Of a stretch of 64,000 bases of DNA, positions 1-9,368 are shown in pieces. Position 1 is the first letter of the stretch. Every line of letters starts with the position of its first letter. The notes below the pieces were generated by a model. It saw only the letters and a program-made list of their open reading frames with translations, did no database searches and was not told the DNA's origin. The translations under genes were made by a program, and so were the position numbers. Source of the stretch: Anseongella ginsenosidimutans (lineage in GTDB: Bacteria; Bacteroidota; Bacteroidia; Sphingobacteriales; Sphingobacteriaceae); the NCBI RefSeq assembly GCF_008033235.1, contig NZ_CP042432.1, positions 372,001 through 436,000 on the forward strand. Direction: 5' to 3'.

Positions 1-2238
1 GTTCAGGTTAATGCTGGAATCGGACGGAAGCGGGAAATCTTCTTTCGATACTTCAAGCGTCGTATCCTTATAGACTTTTTGCATGAACCTTCCCCATACG
101 GGAAGCGCCATATTAGCGCCCTGCCCCAGCCGGGTATCGCGGAAATGAACGGTTTGATCATCTCCTCCTGTCCAGACACCCGCCACCAGGTTAGGCACCG
201 CCCCAAGGAACCAGCCGTCCACATTATTCTGGGTAGTACCGGTTTTTGCCGCGATCGGATTGGTAAAACCGTAGGTTCCTCTGAGGCGCATGGCCGTGCC
301 GCCGCTGACCTCGGAAGTTCCTTTGAGCATATGCAGCATGGTATAAGCCGTTTGTTCGCTCATGGCCTCAATAGGCACATTGATCTTATTATAAATGATA
401 TTGCCGTTGCGGTCTTCAATATGCGTAATGAAAACAGGCGGTTTTCGCATCCCCCTGTTGGCGAAAGCGCTGAATGCGCTTACCATATCGTAGAGGGTGG
501 TCTCGAAAACGCCCAACCCAATGGAGGGATAAGGTTCCATGTCGGCCGAGATTCCCATCTTTTCCGCCCGGTCTACGACGCTGGCCGGCCCGATATGCTT
601 GATCAGGTACATCGTGACCACGTTCAGCGATTTCGCCAGGCCCTCCCGCAGCGTATATACGCCCCCGAACGAGTAATCGGAGTTTTGCGGCTTGTAGGGC
701 TTGCCGTCCACGAGGAAATCGGGGAATTCCACCGGGATGTTCGGCACCGGGAAACAGGGCTTATAGCCAAAATCTTCAATCGCTTCGGTATAAACAATGG
801 GTTTAAAGGTGGAACCTACCTGCCTTTTTCCCAGCTTTACCATATCAAACTTAAAATACCGGTAATCCGGGCCACCCACCCAGGCCTTTATATGCCCGGT
901 TTGGGGGTCAAGCGCCATGAAAGCGGAGCGGAGGAACCATTTATAATAAATGATGGAATCGAGCGGGCTCATGACCGTATCTTTGGAATAGTCCGGGGAA
1001 TCCCAGGAAAACACCTTCATCCGGACCGGACGAGTAAACCCGGCCTTGATGGAATCTTCCGGTAAATCATTCAGCAGCATTTTCCGGTATCTTTCAGAAC
1101 GTTTGATGGCCGTATTGATGGTAATTGCCTTATCGTCGAAAACCGGGTTAGGCCCCGAAGACAAGCCCTTCCAGGGAATCCTTCCCTTCCAGTGCCGTTT
1201 AAAATCGGCCTGGAGGCCGGTAAGATGCTCTCTCACCGCTTCTTCGGCGTAGCGCTGCATACGGGTGTTGATCGTGGTATGGATCTTTAAACCGTCGCGG
1301 TACACATCGTACTCTTCACCGTTCTCTTTTCGTTTTACTTCCCCATCATTAATAAGCCGGGTCACTTCCAGCCGCAGGAATTCCCTGAAGTAAGGCGCCA
1401 GGCCGCGGTCATGCTGGGTTGGCTGCAGGTCAAGCACAATCGGTTCCTTTGTAAAGGCCGCGTACTGCTCGGCTGATATTTCGCCGTGCTTTCGCATAAG
1501 TCCTAAGACCGTGTTCCGCCGTGCCTTCGCTCTTTCTTCATTATTCAGGGGAGAAAACCTGGAAGTCCCTTTCAGAAGGCCTACCAGCAGCGCGGACTGG
1601 TTTACGGTAAGTTTATCCGGCGTGGTATCAAAATAGGAACGCGCAGCCATCTTAATGCCATAGGAATTATTTCCGAAATCAACCGTATTCAGGTACATGG
1701 TAATGATCTCCTGCTTGGTATAACGCCGTTCAAGCCTTACCGCCGTAACCCATTCCCGCAGTTTCTGCATCACCCTCACCATAAAGTTGTCCGCTCTTCC
1801 CGAACCGTACAGGTTAAGGGCCAGCTGCTGGGAGATTGTACTCCCTCCCTGTTTATCACCGAAGAGGGTAAAAATGGCGCTGGCCACGGTCCGTTTAAAG
1901 TCTATTCCCGAATGCTGGTAAAACCGTTCGTCTTCCGTGGAAACCAGGGCCTTTATTAAATTGGGCGAGATCTGGTCATAATTTACGTAGGACCGGTTCT
2001 CGTCGTAAAAGGTTCCCAGGATGGTGCCGTCGGAAGAAAGTACTTCCGCCGCGTAATTATTGTCGGGGTTTTCAAGGGAAGCCAGAGAGGGCAGTTTTCC
2101 AAATACTCCAAGCCCCACCGCCATCAGTAACAAAAACACGAAGGCCACGCAGCCAAAAATGACCTTCCAGAAAGTCCTTGTAAAACGGCCGACTTCTTCC
2201 GGGCTCAATTGTTGTTTGTTCTTCCTGTTCTTACTCAT
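1..2238 (-). CDS. Class A penicillin-binding protein 1A (bifunctional transglycosylase/transpeptidase), 3' end outside window
   Basis: Bifunctional peptidoglycan synthase that polymerises glycan strands and cross-links peptides on the outer face of the inner membrane. Translating the minus strand from the ATG at 2238 gives a short basic cytoplasmic tail, one N-terminal membrane segment, then a GT51 transglycosylase domain (STEDERFYQHSGID, GGSTISQQLALNLY, RRYTKQEIITMYLN). The transpeptidase motifs follow: STFK (GSTFKP), SLN (AKSLNVV) and KTG (AAKTGTT). The frame is open to the left edge, so the C-terminus is missing. The start overlaps the stop of porW by 8 nt (ATGAGTAA), which suggests coupled translation. 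The family call is seen in the sequence; co-transcription with porW is inferred. Confidence 0.93.
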   Translation of the reverse strand, partial: MSKNRKNKQQLSPEEVGRFTRTFWKVIFGCVAFVFLLLMAVGLGVFGKLPSLASLENPDNNYAAEVLSSDGTILGTFYDENRSYVNYDQISPNLIKALVSTEDERFYQHSGIDFKRTVASAIFTLFGDKQGGSTISQQLALNLYGSGRADNFMVRVMQKLREWVTAVRLERRYTKQEIITMYLNTVDFGNNSYGIKMAARSYFDTTPDKLTVNQSALLVGLLKGTSRFSPLNNEERAKARRNTVLGLMRKHGEISAEQYAAFTKEPIVLDLQPTQHDRGLAPYFREFLRLEVTRLINDGEVKRKENGEEYDVYRDGLKIHTTINTRMQRYAEEAVREHLTGLQADFKRHWKGRIPWKGLSSGPNPVFDDKAITINTAIKRSERYRKMLLNDLPEDSIKAGFTRPVRMKVFSWDSPDYSKDTVMSPLDSIIYYKWFLRSAFMALDPQTGHIKAWVGGPDYRYFKFDMVKLGKRQVGSTFKPIVYTEAIEDFGYKPCFPVPNIPVEFPDFLVDGKPYKPQNSDYSFGGVYTLREGLAKSLNVVTMYLIKHIGPASVVDRAEKMGISADMEPYPSIGLGVFETTLYDMVSAFSAFANRGMRKPPVFITHIEDRNGNIIYNKINVPIEAMSEQTAYTMLHMLKGTSEVSGGTAMRLRGTYGFTNPIAAKTGTTQNNVDGWFLGAVPNLVAGVWTGGDDQTVHFRDTRLGQGANMALPVWGRFMQKVYKDTTLEVSKEDFPLPSDSSINLN

Positions 2239-5200
2239 CCGCTCTCCGGTAATTATTATTGAAATAGTTAACGTATTCATTTACGATCTGTTGCGAGTCA
2301 AGCAACAGAAAATTGTCCCTGGTGATCAGGAAAATATCGGTCTTCGCATCGGGCGCCTTCACGATCTGTTCCCTCCTGTTCATAAAGGCCTGGTAATAGG
2401 CTTCCGCTTCTTGCCGGCTGCTGAAAATAGTCACGGAGATGAGCTGCGTCTCATTGTTCACCTTCTTGGAATTATGCTTGTAATCCATCCGGTTATAATA
2501 TCCCCGGTTGAAAAGCCCGATACCTAAACGGGTACTGTTCAGGTTCATCTCCGCATCGTTCACCGCGACAACCAGCAGGTATTTTGCATCTTCCGCTTCC
2601 GGGCTGAACCGGCTGCTGACCGCCCCTGCGGCAGGGGTTTCAGCAGGCGTTTCCTCAGCAGCTTCCGCCAGCGCCTCTTTAACAGCCTCAGCCGGCGTTT
2701 CTTCAGGAGCGTTCCCGGCAGGAACGGCTTCTTCTGACGGAACGGCGCCGGACGGGGATGCCGCCAGGGAATCAGTCCCAGGCTCTTTGTCAGCTTCCGG
2801 CAAGCTACCCTCTTCCGGCAGACCAGCTTCCTCAGCAGCAGATGTTACCGGGGGAGCGGCTGCCAGGGAATCCGCGCCCGGCAAGCTGCTTGCTTCCGGC
2901 AGCCCGGCTTCTTCAGCCGCCAGAGAATCCGCTCCCGGCGCGGTGCTTTCTTCCGGCAATGTGCGGGTTTCCGCGGCAGCCTGTCTTCCGGCCTTGCCGG
3001 ACAGGAAGTTTACGCGGAAATAGTACCGGTAATCTCTGACCGTTCCCGCATTTACCAGGCGCTCGAAATTACTCGCCGTCAGGTAGAATACGGATGTTTT
3101 TTCTTCCGGCGCCTTAATAAGGGCGCCGCGGTGCTGCAATAGTGTTTCATAATAGTCCCGGGCAGCCTGCATATCCGCAAAAGAACCTACCGACAGAAGC
3201 TGGGTCTCATTATTGACCGTTTTTACCTGGTGCTGGTAATTCTTTCCTTCATAAAGGCGGCGGTTCAGCTGGCCGAGGCCGAAACGGGTACTGTTGAGGT
3301 TGAGCGAGGGATCGTTGACGGCAATTACCACCACAAAAGGTTCGGAAGGGCCGGGTATCTTAAAATAACTATTGCGTTCGGCTTCTTCCCTGGCCCTTGC
3401 AAGAGCAGCCGCTTCCCGGCGCGCCCTTTCAGCCATCCGCCGCTGGATCGCGTCGAAGTCAGTGAGCCAGCTTCCGCCTTCCAGTAATGCAGGCATTCTT
3501 CCCGAAAATTCATCCGGATGAGTTTGCACATAGGTGAGCCATGCACGCGCCCGCCGGCCGGGTTCTTCTTCGGAAAAAGAGGTGGAAACACGTTCCAGGC
3601 TGGCGGTAAATTGCGGAATGCTGTCCGTACGCCCGACTGCCAGTGCATGAAGCAAAGCGAACTTAGCGGCCAGGGTGGGTGTGGTACGGCTTACTTCCGG
3701 CGCCTGGCAGCGTGAGATTACTTCTGCATATTGCCCTTCCTGGAATAAGCGGTAGGTTTCTTCGTAAAACGGGCCCAGCCTGCTGTCTGTTTGCTCCGCG
3801 CGGGCCAGGACCGAGCCGGGGTTATTGATCACCAGCGCATAATCCGATTCCGGGTATTCTGTCAGGACAATATTTTTATAGGTTTCGGATTTTGCAGGAT
3901 CAATCCCCTGGTATAATTTATATAAACTGTAATAAACGGATGGGGAGTGCTTATTACCGGGATAACGCTCCATCAGTTCTTCATAATAGCGAATAGCCTC
4001 AGCGGGTGAAAGAAGGTCGTTCTCATAAATTCCGGCCATTTCATAATAAGCCGATATTATCCGGTAATTGGAAGAATCCAGCTGATCCGGTTCAAAAGGT
4101 ATTCCCGCAAGCAAGGCTTCCCGGAGGGCTTCCGGATCATTGGCCGCTGCGCGTTCCTGTTCTCCCGGTGATACGCTGACGTCCGGCTCGACGCCGGCCA
4201 GCGATTGTTTATTGCTTCGCCGCCAGTTACTCTCATTCGGACGGTTAGACCAGCGCCTCAGGAACTCACTGTATCCCTGGCTGAGCGCGGTCGTATTATA
4301 GAAATACCAGCTGCCAGCCCCAACCCTGCCAACCAGGCTGCTGCCCTGGCCCCGGGAAAACCCGCTGCTCAGCGCCTGCGTGGCCAGCTTTTGCTCTTCG
4401 GCCTTTTTTGCGAGCAGTTCTTTTACCAGGCGGTCCACTATTTTCATCCGCTCTCCTGCGGGAATAAGGGCAAGCCGCTGCAGGCTGTCTTCCCGCTGAA
4501 TGATCCGGGTATTTTCAGAAAGTGCTTTCAGCTTTCCGGATTTATATAATACCTGGTCATAACCGGGATAATTTGCCGAAAGGGAGGTCATGGTACTGTC
4601 ATAATACTGCCTCGCCTTGTCATAATCCCCTGCCCTGAACCAGATCTCCGCGATTCCCAGGTAGGCAACCCCTTTTTGATTCTTATTTAGCGTGGAGGTG
4701 CGGGCGGAAAGGGTGTAATAGTTGATCGCTTCGGGAATATTGCCTTTTTTTTCAGCAATGGTGCCCAGCACATAATATAGCTGGTCGATATAATCCTTGT
4801 TCTTTTCATCCTCCATCATTTCCCACAGCTCCTGTTCAATCCCCTCCCCGCCGGGGGCAGTCACGTTGTACAGGCGGGCGATACTCAGCCGGGTATTGAA
4901 AATGATCTCGTAATCAGGTTTTAATTCAATTACCCTGCTATAATAGGTAACGGCGCTGTCAGGCTGGCCCATTCTTTCATATAGCTGTCCGGTAATATAG
5001 GCGTACCGTATGGCGGCCTCTCTTTCCCTGACGGTTTCCCCGGCTTTCTTTAAGAGGGGAACCGCCAGATTCAGGTTATCCCGCTGTATATTAAACCATG
5101 CCGCGGCTGCGTAAACAAAAGGCGCAGCGCTCGCTGAACTGTCAATATTGCTCAGGGCAATATCAAAGGCTGTTTCGGCATCCTGGTATCTTTCTTTTAA

Positions 5201-5689
5201 CAGGTTGCTTAAACCTATCCAGGCCAGCGCTTCCTGACGTATGTCATTGTCTTCGTATTCGTTGTAAACATATTGAAGGCTTAGCAGCGCATTGTCAAGG
5301 TCGTACCTGTAAAAGTTCGCCTTCCCTATCAGCAGATAAGCGTCATCCGTCCAGCGGCTTATTTCATGGCGGTCGATCATTTCCGACGCCTTGGAAATAA
5401 CGCTTCCCATGCTTGCCGCAAGGTCCTGGCTCTGGCTTTCGCCAGGGACCCTTATCACAGGCAGGAGCTGGTCGTAACTGTCAATGTAGCCCTGTTCAAA
5501 GGCATTGATCGTTTCCCCGTAGAGCTGTTTCGCATTGAAATAGCCATTGTACCGGGCGGTGATATTATGGTAAGCCCGCTTGAAAAACCCGGCGTCATTG
5601 GTCCTGGACGACCGGCAGGAGCTGACAAGCACCAGCAGGGCCACCGGCAGAATAATACCAGCAAATCGCTTTAAGTCAGTTAGTTGCAA
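2231..5689 (-). CDS. porW: PorW/SprE-like type IX secretion TPR lipoprotein with duplicated C-terminal domain
   Basis: Predicted periplasm-facing lipoprotein of the type IX secretion/gliding machinery. After a hydrophobic signal with lipobox VSSC comes the family signature ARYNGYFNAK, then many TPR-like helical repeats over roughly residues 80-800. The C-terminus has two copies of a domain of about 105 residues that begins VVAVND.. and contains VNNETQL and FNR; they are separated by an Ala/Glu/Pro-rich linker carrying repeats of LPGADSLAA. The open frame extends to 5860 but would overlap the opposite-strand peptidase. The only start that directly precedes the signal peptide is TTG at 5689 (MQLTDLKRF), giving about 1152 aa. 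The TTG start is inferred. The family call is firm at Bacteroidota PorW/SprE level. Confidence 0.82.
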   Translation of the reverse strand: MQLTDLKRFAGIILPVALLVLVSSCRSSRTNDAGFFKRAYHNITARYNGYFNAKQLYGETINAFEQGYIDSYDQLLPVIRVPGESQSQDLAASMGSVISKASEMIDRHEISRWTDDAYLLIGKANFYRYDLDNALLSLQYVYNEYEDNDIRQEALAWIGLSNLLKERYQDAETAFDIALSNIDSSASAAPFVYAAAAWFNIQRDNLNLAVPLLKKAGETVREREAAIRYAYITGQLYERMGQPDSAVTYYSRVIELKPDYEIIFNTRLSIARLYNVTAPGGEGIEQELWEMMEDEKNKDYIDQLYYVLGTIAEKKGNIPEAINYYTLSARTSTLNKNQKGVAYLGIAEIWFRAGDYDKARQYYDSTMTSLSANYPGYDQVLYKSGKLKALSENTRIIQREDSLQRLALIPAGERMKIVDRLVKELLAKKAEEQKLATQALSSGFSRGQGSSLVGRVGAGSWYFYNTTALSQGYSEFLRRWSNRPNESNWRRSNKQSLAGVEPDVSVSPGEQERAAANDPEALREALLAGIPFEPDQLDSSNYRIISAYYEMAGIYENDLLSPAEAIRYYEELMERYPGNKHSPSVYYSLYKLYQGIDPAKSETYKNIVLTEYPESDYALVINNPGSVLARAEQTDSRLGPFYEETYRLFQEGQYAEVISRCQAPEVSRTTPTLAAKFALLHALAVGRTDSIPQFTASLERVSTSFSEEEPGRRARAWLTYVQTHPDEFSGRMPALLEGGSWLTDFDAIQRRMAERARREAAALARAREEAERNSYFKIPGPSEPFVVVIAVNDPSLNLNSTRFGLGQLNRRLYEGKNYQHQVKTVNNETQLLSVGSFADMQAARDYYETLLQHRGALIKAPEEKTSVFYLTASNFERLVNAGTVRDYRYYFRVNFLSGKAGRQAAAETRTLPEESTAPGADSLAAEEAGLPEASSLPGADSLAAAPPVTSAAEEAGLPEEGSLPEADKEPGTDSLAASPSGAVPSEEAVPAGNAPEETPAEAVKEALAEAAEETPAETPAAGAVSSRFSPEAEDAKYLLVVAVNDAEMNLNSTRLGIGLFNRGYYNRMDYKHNSKKVNNETQLISVTIFSSRQEAEAYYQAFMNRREQIVKAPDAKTDIFLITRDNFLLLDSQQIVNEYVNYFNNNYRRADE

Positions 5690-5727
5690 GGCAAGAATGC
5701 TAAGTTCATAATACAACTCATTGATTG

Positions 5728-5735
5728 CAAAAATA
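5728..5735 (-). promoter_or_regulatory. Candidate -7 element for porW
   Basis: On the minus strand this reads TATTTTTG, an exact match to the Bacteroidota -7 consensus TAnnTTTG. It lies about 40 nt upstream of the proposed TTG start of porW and supports that start. No clear TTTG -33 box is seen at 19-20 nt, so the call is tentative. Confidence 0.35.
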
Positions 5736-5865
5736 CCGTTTTTTTCCGGACGGAGAAATCCGGGTTTTCCGCGCCGCTCCCGCTCAGGTATTCCCGGAGA
5801 GCAGCTGCAATGAATTAAAAATAACCTTAACTTTACCCCCGGCCTTTTTAGGGGTTGCACCGGGA

Positions 5866-6738
5866 ATGGTACAGAAGAAACGCAAGATAACCGAAAAATT
5901 AAAGGATAAGTACAAACTGGTTATCCTCAATAACGAAACGTTCGAAGAAAAAGCTTCCGTAACGCTGAATCGCATCAGTGTGCTGGTCGCTGCCAGCGTG
6001 ATCGTTATCGTGCTTATTTTGCTGACCACCGCCCTGCTCATCTTTACGCCGCTGAAAGAATATATTCCCGGGTATACAGACCTGACCCTGCGGAAAGAGA
6101 TCACAGAAACGGCCTATATGGCGGATTCGCTTGAAGCCGTTCTCATTGCGCAAAAGGCCTATATCGGGAATATCCAGGATATCATTAACGGAACGGCGGG
6201 AGATTCCTCCGCTTTGAATGAGATGGGTGAGTTTCAGACCCCGGGCACGGCGGGCGAAGTAGACCTGACGGTAAGCAGCGCCGATTCGGCCTTCAGGTCC
6301 TATATCGAAAACCAGGACAGGTATAGCCTGGAAGGAAGCACCATTGCCAGGGAAAAAACTTCGATCAGTGATCATACTTTTTTTACTCCCGTTAAAGGAA
6401 TGGTCACTCAGCACTTTGACGCCAGGGCCAGGCACTACGGCATTGACGTGGCCTGCCAAAAAGACGAGGGGATCAAAGCGGCCCTGGACGGCATGGTGAT
6501 TTTCTCCGGCTTCACCACGGAAACCGGAAATGTAATAGCCATTCAGCATGCCAATAACATTGTTTCCTTTTACAAACATTGTTCGGTAATCTTTAAAAAA
6601 GTTGGTAATTTTGTTAGGTCAGGGGAGGCCATTGGGGTTGTGGGAAATACAGGTGAATTCAGCTCAGGCCCTCATCTTCATTTCGAAATCTGGTATAACG
6701 GCAACCCCGTGAACCCGGCTGATTTTATACGATTTTAA
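5866..6738 (+). CDS. M23 family metallopeptidase (murein hydrolase), membrane anchored
   Basis: Predicted zinc endopeptidase acting on peptidoglycan cross-links. A basic N-terminus is followed by one membrane segment (about residues 30-55), a coiled linker, then a LytM/M23 domain with zinc ligands in HYGID and HLH (SSGPHLHFEIW). The frame is open from 5725, but ATG 5866 (MVQKKRKI) is preferred: it places the basic tail directly before the membrane helix and leaves room for the near-consensus -7 box TAACTTTA about 35 nt upstream. The next gene is a bactofilin; bactofilin/M23 pairs of this kind set cell shape in other bacteria, and the same role is inferred here. Confidence 0.9.
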   Translation: MVQKKRKITEKLKDKYKLVILNNETFEEKASVTLNRISVLVAASVIVIVLILLTTALLIFTPLKEYIPGYTDLTLRKEITETAYMADSLEAVLIAQKAYIGNIQDIINGTAGDSSALNEMGEFQTPGTAGEVDLTVSSADSAFRSYIENQDRYSLEGSTIAREKTSISDHTFFTPVKGMVTQHFDARARHYGIDVACQKDEGIKAALDGMVIFSGFTTETGNVIAIQHANNIVSFYKHCSVIFKKVGNFVRSGEAIGVVGNTGEFSSGPHLHFEIWYNGNPVNPADFIRF

Positions 6739-6794
6739 ACCAGTGCTGCGAGTTCATACTTAACACAGCACTTAACCATAAACAACCAAATTCT

Positions 6795-7256
6795 ATGTTA
6801 GGTAAAGACAAAAGGTCATTTGATAACGAAGAACCCTCCCTTAACGGGAATGGCAATGGTTCTGTAAACCTGATAAGCGCCGGAACCGTGATAGAGGGGG
6901 AAATCAATTGCCGCGGCGACCTCCGCGTGGACGGTAAAGTCACCGGCCGGATCACTTCGAAATCGAAAGTCGTGATCGGAACAACCGGTGAAGTGGAAGG
7001 GGATATTATTTGTCAGCATGCCGATATTTTCGGAAAGTACAACGGCAATATGCGCATCCACGAGATCCTGTTCATGAAATCCAGCTGCCACATAAAAGGC
7101 GATGTGCATGCAGGCAAACTGGTCGTGGAGGCCGGCGCTGTTTTCAGCGGTCATTGTCATATGGGGGAAGCGCCCGCCGCCGAAGTAATGCCAAGGAACG
7201 GGAAACATCATGAAGGAAACCCGGAAGCAGAAAAGAAAATCGGAGTCCCTGCGTAA
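6795..7256 (+). CDS. Bactofilin (polymer-forming cytoskeletal protein)
   Basis: Self-polymerising beta-helical scaffold protein of the bactofilin family. The 153 aa chain has a flexible N-terminus, then the right-handed beta-helix repeats typical of the family (GTVIEGEINCRGDLRVDG, GEVEGDIICQHADIFG), and a polar tail. It starts 56 nt after the M23 peptidase and overlaps the next gene (7210) by 47 nt, so the peptidase, bactofilin and ATP synthase genes look co-transcribed. It probably localises the neighbouring peptidase; this is inferred from characterised bactofilin/M23 pairs. Confidence 0.92.
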   Translation: MLGKDKRSFDNEEPSLNGNGNGSVNLISAGTVIEGEINCRGDLRVDGKVTGRITSKSKVVIGTTGEVEGDIICQHADIFGKYNGNMRIHEILFMKSSCHIKGDVHAGKLVVEAGAVFSGHCHMGEAPAAEVMPRNGKHHEGNPEAEKKIGVPA

Positions 7257-7431
7257 TTATGCCCGTTATTCAGCCATTGGTTTCCAGATGCTGGCGATCA
7301 TTGGCGGGCTTACCTGGCTGGGGGTAAAAATGGACGAATGGGTCGGGGCCTACCCCCTTTTTACTGTTTTACTATCGCTTTCATCAGTGGGCATAGCCCT
7401 TTACGCCGTTATTAAACAGCTTAAATCTTGA
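7210..7431 (+). CDS. AtpZ/AtpI-family ATP synthase accessory membrane protein
   Basis: Small protein of 73 aa with a Lys/Arg-rich N-terminus and two membrane helices (YSAIGFQMLAIIGGLTWLGVK and the C-terminal LLSLSSVGIALYAVI), matching the AtpZ/AtpI family. Family members assist c-ring assembly or ion supply to the F1Fo synthase. The position directly upstream of atp genes supports the call. It overlaps bactofilin by 47 nt, and its stop overlaps the next start as TTGA. Confidence 0.8.
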   Translation: MKETRKQKRKSESLRNYARYSAIGFQMLAIIGGLTWLGVKMDEWVGAYPLFTVLLSLSSVGIALYAVIKQLKS

Positions 7432-7814
7432 ACCTGCTACGCATTCTCACGTCATTCGGCGTTTTCTCCGGGCTGATGGCGATACTGACGGCCCTGCTGG
7501 TGTACCTGTTTGGTCCGCCCTGGCTGCATGAAAAAGTCTGGTTTATCTATCTTTTCCAGGTGGCGGCCGGGCTCCTGTTCTTTCTGGCCAATTATGCCGC
7601 CTGGCGCAAGGGTGACCAGGCCTACGTGGTGGGGTCTCTTGCCGCCCTGATGGGGAAGTTTCTTTTGTCCGGTGTTTTTGCCGCTTTTTTCATCCTTGGC
7701 GGCCTGGAAAACGAACTCTGGTTCGTGCTGGATTTTATGCTGCTTTATTTATTCTTTTCAGTATTTGAAATTACTGTTATTATTTCTAACTTGCGCGCTC
7801 AAAAAAACACGTAA
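7428..7814 (+). CDS. Small integral membrane protein, AtpI-like position in the atp operon
   Basis: A 128 aa protein with four predicted membrane helices and few polar stretches. It starts with TTG overlapping the previous stop (TTGA), a common coupling arrangement. Between the second and third helices lies the polar loop NYAAWRKGDQAYVVG. It occupies the slot often held by the ATP synthase I-type protein, but I see no diagnostic motif. Role in Fo assembly is inferred from context only. Confidence 0.6.
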   Translation: MNLLRILTSFGVFSGLMAILTALLVYLFGPPWLHEKVWFIYLFQVAAGLLFFLANYAAWRKGDQAYVVGSLAALMGKFLLSGVFAAFFILGGLENELWFVLDFMLLYLFFSVFEITVIISNLRAQKNT

Positions 7815-7828
7815 AAATCCACGAATAA

Positions 7829-8982
7829 ATGCATTTGAGCCGCATTTTCACTTTAAAAAATCTCCTTCCAGTTCTGGCATTTGGCGTTTTTCTGCTCCCG
7901 TCTGCCCCCGTAAAGGCATTCCAGGCACAGGAGGAACCGGCCGGCCATGAAGTTCAGCATGAACAGGAAGGCGTTCAGGAAGAAGAAGAATTTGATGCTG
8001 CCAGCGCCATTATGCATCATATCGCGGATGCGCATGAGTGGCATATTATTGGCCACACCGCTATTTACCTGCCCGTGATCCTGTATACCGAAGACGGGCT
8101 GCAAACATTCTCTTCCTCTCATTTTTATCACCATCCGCAGGAAGTTACCTATTCCGCGGAAGGCAAGGAAACAACGGAAACCTGGTACAAACACGAAGGA
8201 TTCGGGCTTTTCCATGAGAAGATCTATAAGCTGGACGAAAACGGCGCCCTGAACCTGGATGAAGCAGGCCACCCGTTGAATGAGCGCGTCCTGGACTTTT
8301 CCATTACGAAAAACGTCGCCGCTATGTTATTATCGGTGGCATTGCTGCTGCTGATCTTTTGTTCCATGGCGGGAGCCTATAAGAAACGAAAAGGGAAGGC
8401 GCCGAAAGGCCTGCAGTCTGCGTTGGAGCCGATCGTATTATTTGTAAGGGATGAAATTGCCCTGCCTAATATCGGTCACCAGTATGCGCGGTTCATGCCC
8501 TTCCTGCTGACGGTATTTTTCTTCATCTGGATCAATAATATAATGGGACTGATCCCTTTCTTCCCGGGGGAGCCAACGTGAGCGGCAATATCGCCTTTAC
8601 GTTTGTCATGGGGACCATCACGTTTTTAATTACCACCTTTAACGGGAACAGGAACTACTGGAAGCATATTTTTGCGCCACATGTCCCTGTCTGGCTTTAT
8701 CCCATCATGATCCCGGTAGAGATCATCAGTGTTTTTTCAAAGCCTTTCGCACTGATTATCCGTTTATTTGCCAACATTACTGCCGGCCATATCGTGGTAT
8801 TGAGCCTGGTATCGCTTATTTTCATTTTCAAAACAATTGCTGTATCGCCTGTATCGGTGATCTTTGTACTGTTCATGGACGTACTGGAATTGCTGGTAGG
8901 ATTTCTGCAGGCTTATATCTTCACGCTGCTTTCGGCGCTGTTCATCGGAATGGCTATTGCAGAACATGCGGAGGAACATTAA
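7829..8982 (+). CDS. atpB: ATP synthase Fo subunit a, reading frame interrupted by a one-base deletion
   Basis: Proton-channel subunit of the F1Fo ATP synthase. A signal-like N-terminus, a His/Glu-rich periplasmic segment and the first membrane helices lie in 7829-8581. The rest, including RLFANITAGH with the essential arginine, lies in 8578-8982 in another frame. The break is in a run of five G at 8566-8570 (CCCGGGGGAGCC); a sixth G restores IPFFPGGANVSGNIAF and a 384 aa protein of normal family layout. As written, the first part stops at TGA 8579-8581 and a GTG at 8578 overlaps it. A sequencing error, a programmed -1 shift or a truly split subunit are all possible; a base-call error is the default. 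Confidence 0.85.
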
Positions 8983-9025
8983 TAGTACAGCATCACAAAT
9001 AGGGTCTAATTTTTTTCATATATAA

Positions 9026-9253
<228 letters not shown>

Positions 9254-9276
9254 GGAACGGATGTTTCAAAAGACCG

Positions 9277-9328
9277 ACAGCCTGTCCGCGATTAGTGTCA
9301 TATCAAGGATATAATGGCGGCAGGCTGT
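9277..9328 (+). promoter_or_regulatory. Stem-loop between atpE and atpF
   Basis: ACAGCCTG-T-CCGC at 9277-9289 pairs with GCGGCAGGCTGT at 9317-9328. This gives a 12-bp stem with a single bulged T and a 27-nt loop, followed by TTTTAAAAC. It sits in the 115-nt gap after atpE, where many bacteria use RNA structure to make more c subunit than b subunit. It could be a partial terminator or a 3' stabiliser of the atpE mRNA. The structure is seen; the function is inferred. Confidence 0.6.
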
Positions 9329-9368
9329 TTTAAAACAAAGACGCTCATAATTACATAAAAATTATTCA

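Noticed and set aside
79-1065. 328 aa plus-strand open frame
   Set aside because: Antisense to the transpeptidase domain of the PBP, which shows STFK, SxN and KTG motifs on the minus strand.
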